Assembly: GCA_013359255.1 (NCBI GenBank)
Contig: JABWCF010000008.1
Location: 62,001-126,000, forward strand
Direction of reading: 5' to 3'
Length of the DNA: 64,000 bases
Origin: Flavobacteriales bacterium
GTDB taxonomy: Bacteria > Bacteroidota > Bacteroidia > Flavobacteriales_E > Vicingaceae
Of this stretch, positions 52,746 through 61,545 are shown piece by piece. The position numbers and the translations under genes were made by a program. A model generated the notes under the pieces. The model made no database searches, had not been told where the DNA came from, and was given only the letters and a program-made list of their open reading frames with translations. Each line of letters begins with the position of its first letter. The first letter of the stretch is position 1.

Positions 52746-53275
52746 ATGGAAACAAAAAACTTAAAAAAGATGGCGTTCAGATGGTTGAATAGTCTATCTA
52801 TCTATCTATCTATCTATTAGTCTTACCCATTCGTTCTAATGGGCAAGTAAACGAGACCAATGTAGTAATGCTTGAACCGGCAAAATCACAGGGTTATTTA
52901 GTAATTAACTATCCGCAGTACGAAAATATGGCGAGATGGGAAATTGAAATTTATAAAAATACAGGAGTAGATACCCTTGATTACAAACTCGAAGAAACAA
53001 TTGTAAAACGGAATACTACATACCATCATTTTGACTCCACCTATTTTCTAGTTCCAGGTCAATACCAATATACCGTTAAATTATATGGCAACAACAACCA
53101 GTTGTTAGCTTTGCAGGGCAATACAAATATGTCATTTGATGACCCCTTAAAATGCGATGGCTGCGGTACTTTTAATAAACTATGTGTACACAAATGTGTG
53201 GGTTCAGATCATGCCTACGAATTGCAACGATGGTTTCACCCCAACAATGGCAGCCTGAGCCTGAGTTGCGAGTAA
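52746..53275 (+). CDS. putative phase-variable exported protein (frame interrupted at TCTA repeat, OFF state)
   Basis: ATG 52746 opens a frame (METKNLKKMAFRWLNS) that enters the TCTA tract and stops at TAG 52818-52820, right after it. In the next frame a coding region runs from the tract (LVLPIRSNGQVNETN) through MLEPAKSQGYLVINY to the stop at 53273-53275. Joining them needs one more TCTA unit or two fewer. This would give a signal peptide with an (LSIY)n core and a cut site near SNGQ. The mature protein (about 150 aa) is beta-rich with a Cys cluster CDGCGTFNKLCVHKC near the end. No family recognised. The alternative is a short protein from ATG 52868 with no signal. Confidence 0.65.
52793..52817 (+). 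repeat. (TCTA)6 tetranucleotide tract
   Basis: Six perfect TCTA units plus one T. The tract sits inside the would-be signal-peptide codons, where each unit changes the reading frame by one. This placement is typical of contingency loci switched by slipped-strand mispairing. Confidence 0.9.
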
Positions 53276-53363
53276 AAATAGAGCAATACAATTCCTTAAA
53301 AAAGAGGGTAAAAAATAAAATAGACGAACGATATTATTAATGTTTTTCTAAATACTTAAGCCA

Positions 53364-54008
53364 ATGCAGTACCGCCAAATCTACAATTTAAAAAGATTCA
53401 TAAAAGCAAGTACGATTATTCTGCCATGCTTCATTTTTTTGTTTGGCATTGCCCATGCACAAGAGCCCTTAAAAAAAGAAAGCAGAAAAAAAATAATTCA
53501 CCAAATAAAAAAAGAAAAGGAAGCATATTATAGCAATACTGTTTTTAACTGCTCCGTGCAGCAACTGAAAGAAGGCATACAAAAGTATTTTGAAAACAGA
53601 AAAGGATTTAGTTATAATTACGATACATATAACAGCGTTTGTTATACCACCTATTACACCCGCAGAGTTAGAGAGTATGTTGTTTGTGGTAATAATACAA
53701 ACCCTAACGAGCCGGCTTTATGCCTTTTAAGAGGAAGCGACAATCTTCGTTACTTTCTTTATATTGATATTGTTAAAGAGGGTGATTCCTTATTAAAAGT
53801 AGAAGTAGATGAGATGGGCGACCGAATGGAATTATATCGCAGTGGCACTACTATCAGCAACTTTAAATACTGGAATCTAATACATTTTTTAAATAGATAT
53901 ATTTATTCTAAATGGCAACCAGCACAAGAATTACAGACCAAAATAGACAGGTACAATGATAGTACATTGCGTACAAAAAGAAAAATAACAGAAGGAAAAG
54001 ACTATTGA
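53364..54008 (+). CDS. exported protein of unknown function
   Basis: Protein of 214 aa with a hydrophobic signal-like segment ([18 protein letters not shown], about 16-33). The mature part is charged ([20 protein letters not shown]) and then mixed alpha/beta with many Tyr. No recognised domain. It lies 88 nt after the repeat-interrupted gene on the same strand, so the two may be functionally related. Its end overlaps by 4 nt a long frame opening into ndk, but ndk itself starts about 100 nt later. Confidence 0.65.
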   Translation: MQYRQIYNLKRFIKASTIILPCFIFLFGIAHAQEPLKKESRKKIIHQIKKEKEAYYSNTVFNCSVQQLKEGIQKYFENRKGFSYNYDTYNSVCYTTYYTRRVREYVVCGNNTNPNEPALCLLRGSDNLRYFLYIDIVKEGDSLLKVEVDEMGDRMELYRSGTTISNFKYWNLIHFLNRYIYSKWQPAQELQTKIDRYNDSTLRTKRKITEGKDY

Positions 54009-54072
54009 TTTTATTTCCGACTTTTCAAAATTTCGCTTTTCAAAATTTAGCCTTTCTTCCATCAACTTTCCT

Positions 54073-54080
54073 TAAGTTTG
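54073..54080 (+). promoter_or_regulatory. -7 promoter element of ndk
   Basis: TAAGTTTG matches TAnnTTTG, 26 nt before the ndk ATG at 54107. It supports the shorter ndk start. Confidence 0.5.
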
Positions 54081-54106
54081 CCGCCAAATTTATAAAAAGT
54101 AAGAGC

Positions 54107-54526
54107 ATGTTAGGAAACAGAACATTTACCATGATTAAGCCCGATGCCGTGGCAAAAAACAACATAGGCAATATTTTGGCTATGATAAACAATGCCGGGT
54201 TTAAAATTATTGCCCTAAAATACACACAACTTAGTAGGGAGCAAGCCGGAACGTTTTACGAAGTACACAAGGAACGCCCTTTTTATACCGAGTTGGTAGA
54301 ATTTATGAGCAGTGGGCCCATTGTAGCAGCCATACTTGAAAAAAATAATGCCGTAGCTGATTTCAGAACCCTTATTGGAGCTACCGACCCTGCCGAAGCA
54401 GCCGAAAATACCATTCGTAAAAAATATGCCGAAAGCAAAGGCAAAAATGCAGTACATGGCTCCGATAGCGATGAAAATGCCCAAATAGAAGGAAGTTTTT
54501 TCTTTTCGGGCTTGGAAAGATTTTAA
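54107..54526 (+). CDS. ndk: nucleoside-diphosphate kinase
   Basis: NDP kinase of 139 aa, transferring phosphate from ATP to NDPs through a phospho-His. Motifs: [19 protein letters not shown] at the N-terminus and [16 protein letters not shown] with the catalytic His. The start is ATG 54107 ([13 protein letters not shown]). An open frame from 54005 would add 34 residues unlike any NDK and lies upstream of the -7 element. Length is normal. Confidence 0.96.
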   Translation: MLGNRTFTMIKPDAVAKNNIGNILAMINNAGFKIIALKYTQLSREQAGTFYEVHKERPFYTELVEFMSSGPIVAAILEKNNAVADFRTLIGATDPAEAAENTIRKKYAESKGKNAVHGSDSDENAQIEGSFFFSGLERF

Positions 54527-54550
54527 CATTCTCTTTGCCATTTATTAATT

Positions 54551-54735
54551 CGATAAACCCCTTGTGCATTTTAGAAGAATTTTTAATAAAAAAAGGTGTC
54601 AGTTCGAGTTTTTCTGAAAGAAAAATATCGAGAACACACTTTTTTTATTGAGAATTTGTATTCTCGATACATTCCGCAATGCTGTGGAACACTAGAATTG
54701 ACAAATTTTCTTTCAAATGCACAGCGGGTTTCGAT
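54551..54735. repeat. dispersed palindromic repeat, copy 2
   Basis: Outer arms CGATAAACCCCTTGTGCATTT-like (54551-54571) and an inverted partner near 54715-54735 (AAATGCACAGCGGGTTTCGA). Inside, GTGTCAGTTCGAG and ATCGAGAACACAC form an inverted pair, and GAGAATTTGTATTCTC gives a further hairpin. The left half matches copy 1 (49247-49353) in inverse orientation. It occupies most of the ndk to DUF5684 gap; the remaining 54736-54852 is AT-rich with no feature seen. Confidence 0.75.
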
Positions 54736-54852
54736 AAAATAATAGTTTTTAACTATTGTTAATAATTATTTTTCGATGAATTTGGTAATTGAAAAGAATT
54801 ATTGCAGTTTTGGAAAATAAACCAATCTAAGTTAAACTAAAACTAAAAAATT

Positions 54853-55200
54853 ATGGCAGCAGTAATGATTATTTATTTAGCAATTATTGTATTAATGATT
54901 GCATCAATGTGGAAAGTATTTACAAAAGCAGGTAAACCGGGCTGGGCAGCCATTGTGCCTATCTACAACATTATCGTGCTTTTACAAATTGTAGGTCGCC
55001 CAACTTGGTGGATTATTCTTTTTCTTATCCCCATCGTAAGTTTTATCATTATGATTATGGTAATGATAGACGTAGCTAAATCTTTCGGAAAAGGCGGAGG
55101 ATTTGCCGCAGGTCTTATTTTATTAGGCATTATTTTCTGGCCTATTTTAGCTTTTGGCGATGCACAGTATGTTGGTCCTGCTGCTGCACCTAAAGCATAA
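54853..55200 (+). CDS. DUF5684-like small membrane protein
   Basis: Protein of 115 aa with three membrane helices. A short motif KAGKPGWAAIVPIYNIIVLL follows TM1, then VGRPTWWIILFLIP and KSFGKGGGFAAGLILLG. This is the DUF5684 pattern, seen in many bacteria and near signal peptidase genes; function unknown. It is followed 20 nt later by a strong terminator, so it is probably a single-gene transcript. Confidence 0.82.
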   Translation: MAAVMIIYLAIIVLMIASMWKVFTKAGKPGWAAIVPIYNIIVLLQIVGRPTWWIILFLIPIVSFIIMIMVMIDVAKSFGKGGGFAAGLILLGIIFWPILAFGDAQYVGPAAAPKA

Positions 55201-55220
55201 TTAAAAAAAAGAATTATAAT

Positions 55221-55254
55221 AAAAGCCCTTCCTTTTTTTTGGAAGGGCTTTTTT
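55221..55254. terminator. intrinsic terminator after the DUF5684-like gene
   Basis: AAAAGCCCTTCC / GGAAGGGCTTTT stem with an eight-T loop and a following T-run, 20 nt past the stop. Separates this gene from the next. Confidence 0.9.
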
Positions 55255-55266
55255 ATCAAAAATAAA

Positions 55267-55650
55267 ATGGAACCAAGCTCACAACACCCAAACCCGCATC
55301 AACCACCTTTTTTTCAATTACCGGCTGTGCCAAACTCTACGGCCGTATTAGTATTAGGAATTTTATCTATTGTATTTTTTTGCTGTTGCTACGGCTTTTT
55401 AGGATTGGCATTAGGTATCATTGCTATAGTGCTGGCTTCTCAGGGACTAAAAAAATATTCTGAAAATCCATCTGCTTATTCCCAAGGTTCTTTTAATAAT
55501 TTAAAGGGTGGCAGAATTTGTGCAATTATTGGGGTTATTCTTTCGGCCCTTATTTTTGTGGTATACTTAGCCATTATTATTTTTAGCGGCACTTCCTGGA
55601 TGTACGATACCACTTACTGGCAAGAAATTTTGCAAGAAATAAATAAGTAA
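55267..55650 (+). CDS. CCC-motif / DUF4190-like membrane protein
   Basis: Protein of 127 aa. A Pro/His-rich N-terminal tail (SSQHPNPHQPPFFQLPAVPN) is followed by two or three membrane helices. The first contains a triple cysteine (IVFFCCCYGFLGLALG), and the second is RICAIIGVILSALIFVVYLA. This matches the small CCC-motif membrane family of Bacteroidota; function unknown. It lies just after a terminator, so it needs its own promoter. Confidence 0.78.
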   Translation: MEPSSQHPNPHQPPFFQLPAVPNSTAVLVLGILSIVFFCCCYGFLGLALGIIAIVLASQGLKKYSENPSAYSQGSFNNLKGGRICAIIGVILSALIFVVYLAIIIFSGTSWMYDTTYWQEILQEINK

Positions 55651-55698
55651 ACAAGGCTGCTTAAAATTAACAAGCCGCATCGTTTTTTATTTTTACTG

Positions 55699-55706
55699 TA
55701 AGTTTG
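55699..55706 (+). promoter_or_regulatory. -7 promoter element of yicC
   Basis: TAAGTTTG matches TAnnTTTG, 15 nt before the ATG at 55722, and is in line with the ATG rather than the TTG at 55716 being the start. Confidence 0.5.
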
Positions 55707-55721
55707 CCAAAATAATTGTGC

Positions 55722-56594
55722 ATGGTTTATTCAATGACGGGTTTTGGCAAAGCCACCGAAATATTTCAAAATAAAAAAATTACGGTAGAAATACGTTGTC
55801 TTAACAGCAAACAACTCGATTTAAGTTTGCGTTTACCCTCTTTGTACCGCGAAAAGGAAAATACGATCCGCCAACTAATAGCTGCCAAAATAATAAGAGG
55901 GAAAACCGATTTTTCTGTTTATTCAGAAAGTAGCGTACAAGAAGAGATAAAAGGGATAAACAAAGAAATATTTAAACAGCATTATGCAGAACTGAAAAAA
56001 CTGGCCGAAGAACTCCATGCCGATTCTTCCGATGTGTTTTCACAAACCTTTAAAATGCCCGATATCTTTAAAACTTCGGAAGAAACACTCTGTGATGAAG
56101 AATGGATTCTTTTGCAGCAGATTATCAACAAGGCTGTGAACGAAGTATGTGTTTTTAGAAAACAAGAAGGGCAGAGTACCAAAAACGATTTAAAGCAAAG
56201 AATAAAAGCCATAGAGAATTGCCTGAAAGAAATTGAAACCTTTGAGTCGGAAAGAAAATCCGCTATCATAGAACGTCTTAAGCAATCTTTATCTGATTTA
56301 CTAAACGATAGCAGTTTTGATAAGGCCAGGTTTGAACAAGAACTGATTTACTATCTGGAAAAAATAGATATTAACGAAGAAAAAGTGCGGTTGCAAAATC
56401 ATTTAGTCTATTTCCTTGAAACCATTTCTACCGAAGAAGAACATGGCCGGAAATTAGGTTTCATTGCTCAAGAAATGGGCCGAGAAATAAATACCATGGG
56501 CTCTAAAGCAAACCATACAGGTATGCAAAAAGTGGTAGTACAAATGAAAGACGAATTAGAGAAAATAAAAGAACAAGTGTTAAATATTCTTTAG
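55722..56594 (+). CDS. YicC/YloC-family endoribonuclease
   Basis: Protein of 290 aa with the canonical start MVYSMTGFGKATEIFQNKK and ITVEIRCLNSKQLDLSLRLP in the N-terminal YicC domain. The C-terminal DUF1732 domain has EEHGRKLGFIAQEMGREINTMGSKAN. YicC proteins are reported as endoribonucleases affecting small RNA turnover. An in-frame TTG at 55716 is also possible, but MVYSMTGF fits the family. It lies 1 nt before gmk, a frequent neighbour of yicC in bacteria, so yicC-gmk-nadD form one operon. Confidence 0.94.
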   Translation: MVYSMTGFGKATEIFQNKKITVEIRCLNSKQLDLSLRLPSLYREKENTIRQLIAAKIIRGKTDFSVYSESSVQEEIKGINKEIFKQHYAELKKLAEELHADSSDVFSQTFKMPDIFKTSEETLCDEEWILLQQIINKAVNEVCVFRKQEGQSTKNDLKQRIKAIENCLKEIETFESERKSAIIERLKQSLSDLLNDSSFDKARFEQELIYYLEKIDINEEKVRLQNHLVYFLETISTEEEHGRKLGFIAQEMGREINTMGSKANHTGMQKVVVQMKDELEKIKEQVLNIL

Positions 56595-56595
56595 C

Positions 56596-57159
56596 ATGCC
56601 TAAATGTATTATAATATGTGCCCCCTCCGGAGCAGGAAAAACAACCATTGTACACTATCTGCTTAAACAGAATAAAAATTTACAATTTTCAGTATCGGCT
56701 ACAACCCGCCAAAAGCGAGAAAACGAGCAGCACGGAAAAGATTATTATTTTATAACGGTTGAAGAATTTAAAAAAAATATTTCCGAAAATAAATTTGTGG
56801 AATGGGAAGAGGTGTACGAAGGAACCTATTACGGAACACTGAAAAAAGAAATTGAAAGATGCTGGAACAACGGTCATCACGTAGTATTTGATGTAGATGT
56901 AGAAGGCGGGTTGAATCTAAAAAAATATTTTGGAGAAAAAGCCATCGCTCTGTTTATTCACCCCCCCTCGTTGGAAGTGCTGAAACAACGCTTGCAAAAA
57001 CGAGGCACAGAAACCTCCGAAAAAATAGAAAGTCGCATTGTCAAAGCCGAAAAAGAACTGGCATACGCTCCTCTTTTTACTCATGTTATTATGAATAATC
57101 AATTAGAAGTGGCATGCGAGGAAACTCTTGCTATTATTGATAAATTTTTAAACGAATGA
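56596..57159 (+). CDS. gmk: guanylate kinase
   Basis: Cytoplasmic kinase (187 aa) converting GMP to GDP with ATP. P-loop APSGAGKTTIVHYLL (about 8-22), GMP-binding TTRQKRENEQHGKDYYF, WEEVYEGTYYGT and VFDVDVEGGLNLKKYF are all present. Length is normal. It starts 1 nt after yicC and its stop overlaps the nadD start by 4 nt (ATGA). Confidence 0.97.
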   Translation: MPKCIIICAPSGAGKTTIVHYLLKQNKNLQFSVSATTRQKRENEQHGKDYYFITVEEFKKNISENKFVEWEEVYEGTYYGTLKKEIERCWNNGHHVVFDVDVEGGLNLKKYFGEKAIALFIHPPSLEVLKQRLQKRGTETSEKIESRIVKAEKELAYAPLFTHVIMNNQLEVACEETLAIIDKFLNE

Positions 57160-57746
57160 AAATCGGGCTGTTTTTTGGCACATTTAACCCAATACACACA
57201 GGGCATTTGGTAATAGCCAATTACATGGCTAACTACACCGATTTAAATAAAGTTTGGCTGGTCGTTACACCTCATAATCCGCTCAAACAAAAGGAAACAT
57301 TGCTCAAAGATCATCATCGGCTAATGCTTACCAAATTAGCCACAGAAGATAACCCGAAATTAAAAGTAAGTGATATTGAATTTAAGCTAACACAGCCTTC
57401 TTTCACCATTAATACATTATTACATCTAAAAGAAAAATACCCGGTTAAAGAGTTTGTATTAATAATGGGCGAAGACAATTTAAAAACACTGCATAAATGG
57501 AAAAACTACGAGGAAATTATAAACCAATTTTCTATTTATGTTTATCCTCGTATTCAGTGTGGCATTTCAGAACAGGAAGTGTTAGAAAATAAAAAATATC
57601 CGAATGTTAAAATATTTCCCGATGTACCAATGATGAATATTTCCTCTACCTTTATTCGCCAGGCTATTAAGGAAAAAAAAGATATTACCTACCTTGTGCC
57701 TGAGAAAGTTAGGAATTATATAATAGAAATGAATTTTTACAGGTAG
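57156..57746 (+). CDS. nadD: nicotinate-nucleotide adenylyltransferase
   Basis: NAD biosynthesis enzyme (196 aa) joining ATP and nicotinate mononucleotide. HIGH-superfamily start IGLFFGTFNPIHTGHLVIAN with GxFNPxHxGH, HNPLKQKETLLKDHHRLML, EFVLIMGEDNLKTLHKW and the ISSTFIRQAIKE motif. Overlaps gmk by 4 nt (ATGA). Length is usual. Confidence 0.96.
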   Translation: MKIGLFFGTFNPIHTGHLVIANYMANYTDLNKVWLVVTPHNPLKQKETLLKDHHRLMLTKLATEDNPKLKVSDIEFKLTQPSFTINTLLHLKEKYPVKEFVLIMGEDNLKTLHKWKNYEEIINQFSIYVYPRIQCGISEQEVLENKKYPNVKIFPDVPMMNISSTFIRQAIKEKKDITYLVPEKVRNYIIEMNFYR

Positions 57747-57829
57747 TACAACTAATTTTTAGTTTTTTTCGTCATTCTTGAGCTTTTAAAGTTAAATTTG
57801 TTACAATCAATTATTAAAATCTTTCTTTT

Positions 57830-60364
57830 ATGAAGATATATTACAAGCTCATTTATTTGTCCTTATTTTTTATCCCCTCTCTTGCGTATACTCAGGTTGT
57901 CATCAATGAATACTCTTGTTCCAATATCAGTGGACCTACTGATGGTTCAGGCCGAAGAGAAGACTGGATAGAGTTATATAATAAAACAGCATCGCCTATT
58001 AACTTAGCGGGTTATTACATGAGCGATAAGAAGAACGATTTTCAGAAATGGCAATTCCCTGCAGGAATAAGTATTCCGGCAAATGGCAGAATAGTAGTGT
58101 GGGCATCGGGTAGGGATTCTATTTTACCGGGAAGCGAACCCCATACCAACTTTAAACTTACCCAAACACAAAACAGCGAATGGATTATTTTAGCGAATCC
58201 ATCGGGAACACTGGTAGATAGTATTAAAGTAAAACCCGCACAGCAAGACCATAGCAGAGGTAGAACAACCGATGGAGCCAACACTTGGAGCGTATTTACC
58301 ACCCCAACATCCAATGCGGCCAATACCGGAGCAAAAAAAGAATATGCCAAACGGCCTGTGTTTAGCCAAGCTGCCGGATTTTTTACATCTTCCGTTTCTC
58401 TAACATTAACTACATCAGAACCTAATACCACTATTTATTACACCACCAATGGTTCAACACCCACTACAGGTTCAACCTTATATGCCGGAGCAATTGCAAT
58501 TTCGGCAACCACAGTAGTAAGAGCAAGAGCCTTTAGCGGAGACCCCGATGTGCCTGCCAGTTTTATAGAAACAAACACTTATTTCATCAATGCAAACCAT
58601 ACCGTACCGGTAGTTTCTGTGTGTGGAGACCAAATTGCCACGCTTTTAGGCGGAAACAGTGGACTACAACCTCAAGGGCATTTCGAATTCTTTGACCGAA
58701 ACAAAACGCTGAAAGACGAAGCTCTTGGACAATACAACAAACATGGGAACGACTCTTGGGCTTATCAGCAAAGAGGGTTCGATTACGTTGTACGCGACCA
58801 GTATGGTTATAACTATGCTATAAACGATAAATTGTTTCCAAATAAAGACCGCAAAAGTTTTCAACGATTAATTTTTAAACCGGCAGCCAATGATAACTAT
58901 CCTTTTGCTCCAGGGCAAGGGGCTCATATCAGAGATGCCTATGTTCATGCCATTTCTCAAATTGCAGAATTACGAGTAGACGAGCGTACCAACGATGCCT
59001 GTGTAATGTATGTAAACGGGCAATATTGGGGTGTTTACGAAACAAGAGAAAAGGTTGACGATGACGATTTCTTAGACTACTACTATAACCAATACGAAAG
59101 GCACCCCGATTCGCCTTATTATATTCAATTCCTTAAAACGTGGGGTGGCACATGGGCAGAGTACGGTGGTGCACAGGCCACAGCCGATTGGAACACATTT
59201 AAAAATTGGGTGGGTGCAACCAACATGGCCTTAATGCCAAACTACGATTCCTTGCGTAAAGTTTATAATGTGGGCAGTTTAATAGATTACATTGTGCTAA
59301 ACTCTTATGTAGTTTGCTCCGACTGGCTAAACTGGAATACCGCATGGTGGAGAGGGTTGAATCCTAATGGAGATAAAAGAAAGTGGAGATATGTGCTTTG
59401 GGATATGGATGCCACTTTTGGTCACTATATTGATTATACAGGGGTAGGAAATAAAGGCCCTAATGCAGACCCCTGTAAGCCCGAAGCCCTAAATGATCCG
59501 GGCGGACAAGGGCATATTCCTATTCTGAACAAACTCTTGCAAAACGATACCTTTAAGCAGGAATACATTTCTCGATTCATTGATTTATCAAACACAACTT
59601 TCAGCTGCACCAGCATGCTGCATATACTCGATAGTATGATAACCCAAATAGACCCCGAAATGCCTGGACAAATTACCAGATGGGGTGTTGGTTCATACAA
59701 CGGTTGGCAAAACAATGTAACCTCACTTCGCAACTGGATTTCTGCACGCTGCGATTCTTTGGCCAAAGGATTGAAAAGCTGTTATAATTTGAAAGGCCCT
59801 TACGATTTTGTGGTTGATGTGCAACCTGCCAATGCAGGTAAAGTAAAAGTGAATAGTATTTGGGCTCCCGTTTATCCATGGACAGCTAAATATTATGGTA
59901 ATCTCGATATTATTTTTCAGGCAAAAGCTAATTCAGGGTATGTTTTCGACCATTGGACTTTTGATAACCATACTCCAGCACCCAGTGATACCACTATTAT
60001 TGTAAAAATTAAGTGCGATACCACCGACAATGTTACCGCACATTTTATTGCCATTGAAAACATTACTCCCGAAGATTCTCTCTTTACCGGTGAATTAGCA
60101 ATACCTACCGCTTTCTCACCAAACGGTGATGGGTTTAATGACTTGTTCCGCCTATTAGGTGGAAAAGGAGTACAAGAAGTAGAACTTTCCATTTTTAACC
60201 GTTGGGGCGAAAGAGTTTTTCATACTACCGATTTAAGAGGGGCATGGGATGGAACATACAAAGGAAAGTTACAAAACTCCGGTGTGTTTGCCTACACCCT
60301 GAAAGCTGTTTTTACTAATGGAGAGGTGTTGAATAAAAAAGGGAATATAACCATGTTGAAGTAA
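57830..60364 (+). CDS. CotH-kinase-family surface protein with lamin-tail domain and T9SS type B sorting domain
   Basis: Exported multidomain protein of 844 aa. Signal peptide to about residue 21 (PSLAYTQ). A lamin-tail domain follows (VVINEYSCSNISG, WIELYNKTASPINLAGYYMS, about 23-110), then a chitobiase C-terminal-like domain (TTIYYTTNGSTPTTGSTLY, about 165-245). The CotH kinase domain is in the middle (about 270-620, VNGQYWGVYETREKVDDDDF, RYVLWDMDATFGH). The C-terminal type B (CHU_C) sorting domain is AFSPNGDGFNDLFRLLG ... LSIFNRWGERVFHT. CotH members can be atypical kinases; activity here is unproven. A PorP/SprF gene follows on the same strand. Confidence 0.9.
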   Translation: MKIYYKLIYLSLFFIPSLAYTQVVINEYSCSNISGPTDGSGRREDWIELYNKTASPINLAGYYMSDKKNDFQKWQFPAGISIPANGRIVVWASGRDSILPGSEPHTNFKLTQTQNSEWIILANPSGTLVDSIKVKPAQQDHSRGRTTDGANTWSVFTTPTSNAANTGAKKEYAKRPVFSQAAGFFTSSVSLTLTTSEPNTTIYYTTNGSTPTTGSTLYAGAIAISATTVVRARAFSGDPDVPASFIETNTYFINANHTVPVVSVCGDQIATLLGGNSGLQPQGHFEFFDRNKTLKDEALGQYNKHGNDSWAYQQRGFDYVVRDQYGYNYAINDKLFPNKDRKSFQRLIFKPAANDNYPFAPGQGAHIRDAYVHAISQIAELRVDERTNDACVMYVNGQYWGVYETREKVDDDDFLDYYYNQYERHPDSPYYIQFLKTWGGTWAEYGGAQATADWNTFKNWVGATNMALMPNYDSLRKVYNVGSLIDYIVLNSYVVCSDWLNWNTAWWRGLNPNGDKRKWRYVLWDMDATFGHYIDYTGVGNKGPNADPCKPEALNDPGGQGHIPILNKLLQNDTFKQEYISRFIDLSNTTFSCTSMLHILDSMITQIDPEMPGQITRWGVGSYNGWQNNVTSLRNWISARCDSLAKGLKSCYNLKGPYDFVVDVQPANAGKVKVNSIWAPVYPWTAKYYGNLDIIFQAKANSGYVFDHWTFDNHTPAPSDTTIIVKIKCDTTDNVTAHFIAIENITPEDSLFTGELAIPTAFSPNGDGFNDLFRLLGGKGVQEVELSIFNRWGERVFHTTDLRGAWDGTYKGKLQNSGVFAYTLKAVFTNGEVLNKKGNITMLK

Positions 60365-60481
60365 GGAATCGAGTAACAAATCAATGTGTAATCTACTCCA
60401 CATAATTTAGACTGTTCATTGAGTTAAAATAGTAGATAAATTAAACCATAAAAACAGTTAAATTCATAAAAGAATAATAAT

Positions 60482-60489
60482 TAGCTTTG
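60482..60489 (+). promoter_or_regulatory. -7 promoter element of the PorP/SprF-like gene
   Basis: TAGCTTTG matches TAnnTTTG, 15 nt before the ATG at 60505. It overlaps the alternative TTG start at 60487, arguing against it. Confidence 0.5.
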
Positions 60490-60504
60490 CAAGTGTACCG
60501 CTTT

Positions 60505-61542
60505 ATGAAAAAGATTATTGCCATACTGTTTTCTGTTTATACCGTGTTTGCTTATGCACAAGATGTACATTACTCGCAAATGCACATGGCTCCCTTGTTA
60601 GCCAATCCTGCCAATGCAGGTTTGTTTACAGGAAATTTTAGGGGCATAATCAATTATCGCGACCAATGGACAAGCTTCGGCAGCCCTTATAAAACTTTTG
60701 GAGGCTCATTCGATATGAATTTCTTTAAAGACCCTAAAAAGCCAATTCAAAAAGCACATCTGGGAACGGGTTTACATATTATCAAAGATGTGGCCGGTGA
60801 TGCCAATTACGGATTAACGAATGTAAGCTTATCTACCTCAGCCATTCTTCCTTTAAATGAAACCAGTCGTTTGGCAATGGGTATTAACACCGGTTTTGCT
60901 CAGGTAACAGCCGATATCACTAAGTTGCAATGGGAAAGCCAATACAACGGAAAGGAATTTGATTTAACAAAACCCTCTAATGAGTACGATAATTTATCTC
61001 GCCCTTTATTTGCCGATGTAGGTACAGGTATTATTTACGATTATGCCAACAAAATAGACAATTTTACCGATGATGATATTACAAAGTTTTCGATTGGACT
61101 TTCCGGGTTTCATTTAATAAAACCTCGGCAGAGCATCTTAATTTCAGGAGTTGATAGGCTAGAAAGAAAAATAATCGCTCATACTTCTTTTTATTATGAT
61201 TTGCCCAATACAAAAATGGCATTAATTTTTAATGCTTACCATTTTATACAGGCAAGAGCCTCTCAAACATTGGTGGGAGCAATGGCTAGGTTTAAATTTA
61301 AAGGCAATTCAAAACTTACCAATGTGTTTACCGAATCTTCTTTGTATCTTGGAGTAAATGCACGCATAGGCGATGCGTTGATTCCACAGCTCATGTTTGA
61401 ATTTTTTAATATAGCTCTTGGGGTTTCGTATGATGCCACCATGATGTCGAAGTTGGGCAAAACCAATGGAATGAGTGGAGGGTACGAAATATCCTTACGT
61501 TATACGAATGTGAGCAGTTTGTTTAAAGGTTTTAAAGACTAA
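60505..61542 (+). CDS. PorP/SprF-family outer-membrane protein (T9SS-associated)
   Basis: Beta-barrel-type outer-membrane protein of about 345 aa. Signal peptide MKKIIAILFSVYTVFAYAQ, then the family start DVHYSQMHMAPLLANPANAG and NYRDQWTSFGSPYKTFGGSF. The barrel ends with GGYEISLRYTNV. PorP/SprF proteins are partners of type B T9SS cargo, often encoded beside it, and anchor or assist its export. The CotH protein directly upstream carries such a domain, so this pair is likely functional together. The ATG at 60505 is preferred over the upstream TTG at 60487. Confidence 0.93.
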   Translation: MKKIIAILFSVYTVFAYAQDVHYSQMHMAPLLANPANAGLFTGNFRGIINYRDQWTSFGSPYKTFGGSFDMNFFKDPKKPIQKAHLGTGLHIIKDVAGDANYGLTNVSLSTSAILPLNETSRLAMGINTGFAQVTADITKLQWESQYNGKEFDLTKPSNEYDNLSRPLFADVGTGIIYDYANKIDNFTDDDITKFSIGLSGFHLIKPRQSILISGVDRLERKIIAHTSFYYDLPNTKMALIFNAYHFIQARASQTLVGAMARFKFKGNSKLTNVFTESSLYLGVNARIGDALIPQLMFEFFNIALGVSYDATMMSKLGKTNGMSGGYEISLRYTNVSSLFKGFKD

Positions 61543-61545
61543 TTT

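Noticed and set aside
54005-54106. N-terminal extension of ndk by 34 residues
   Set aside because: The added part ([16 protein letters not shown]) is not NDK-like, and a -7 promoter element at 54073-54080 lies within it.
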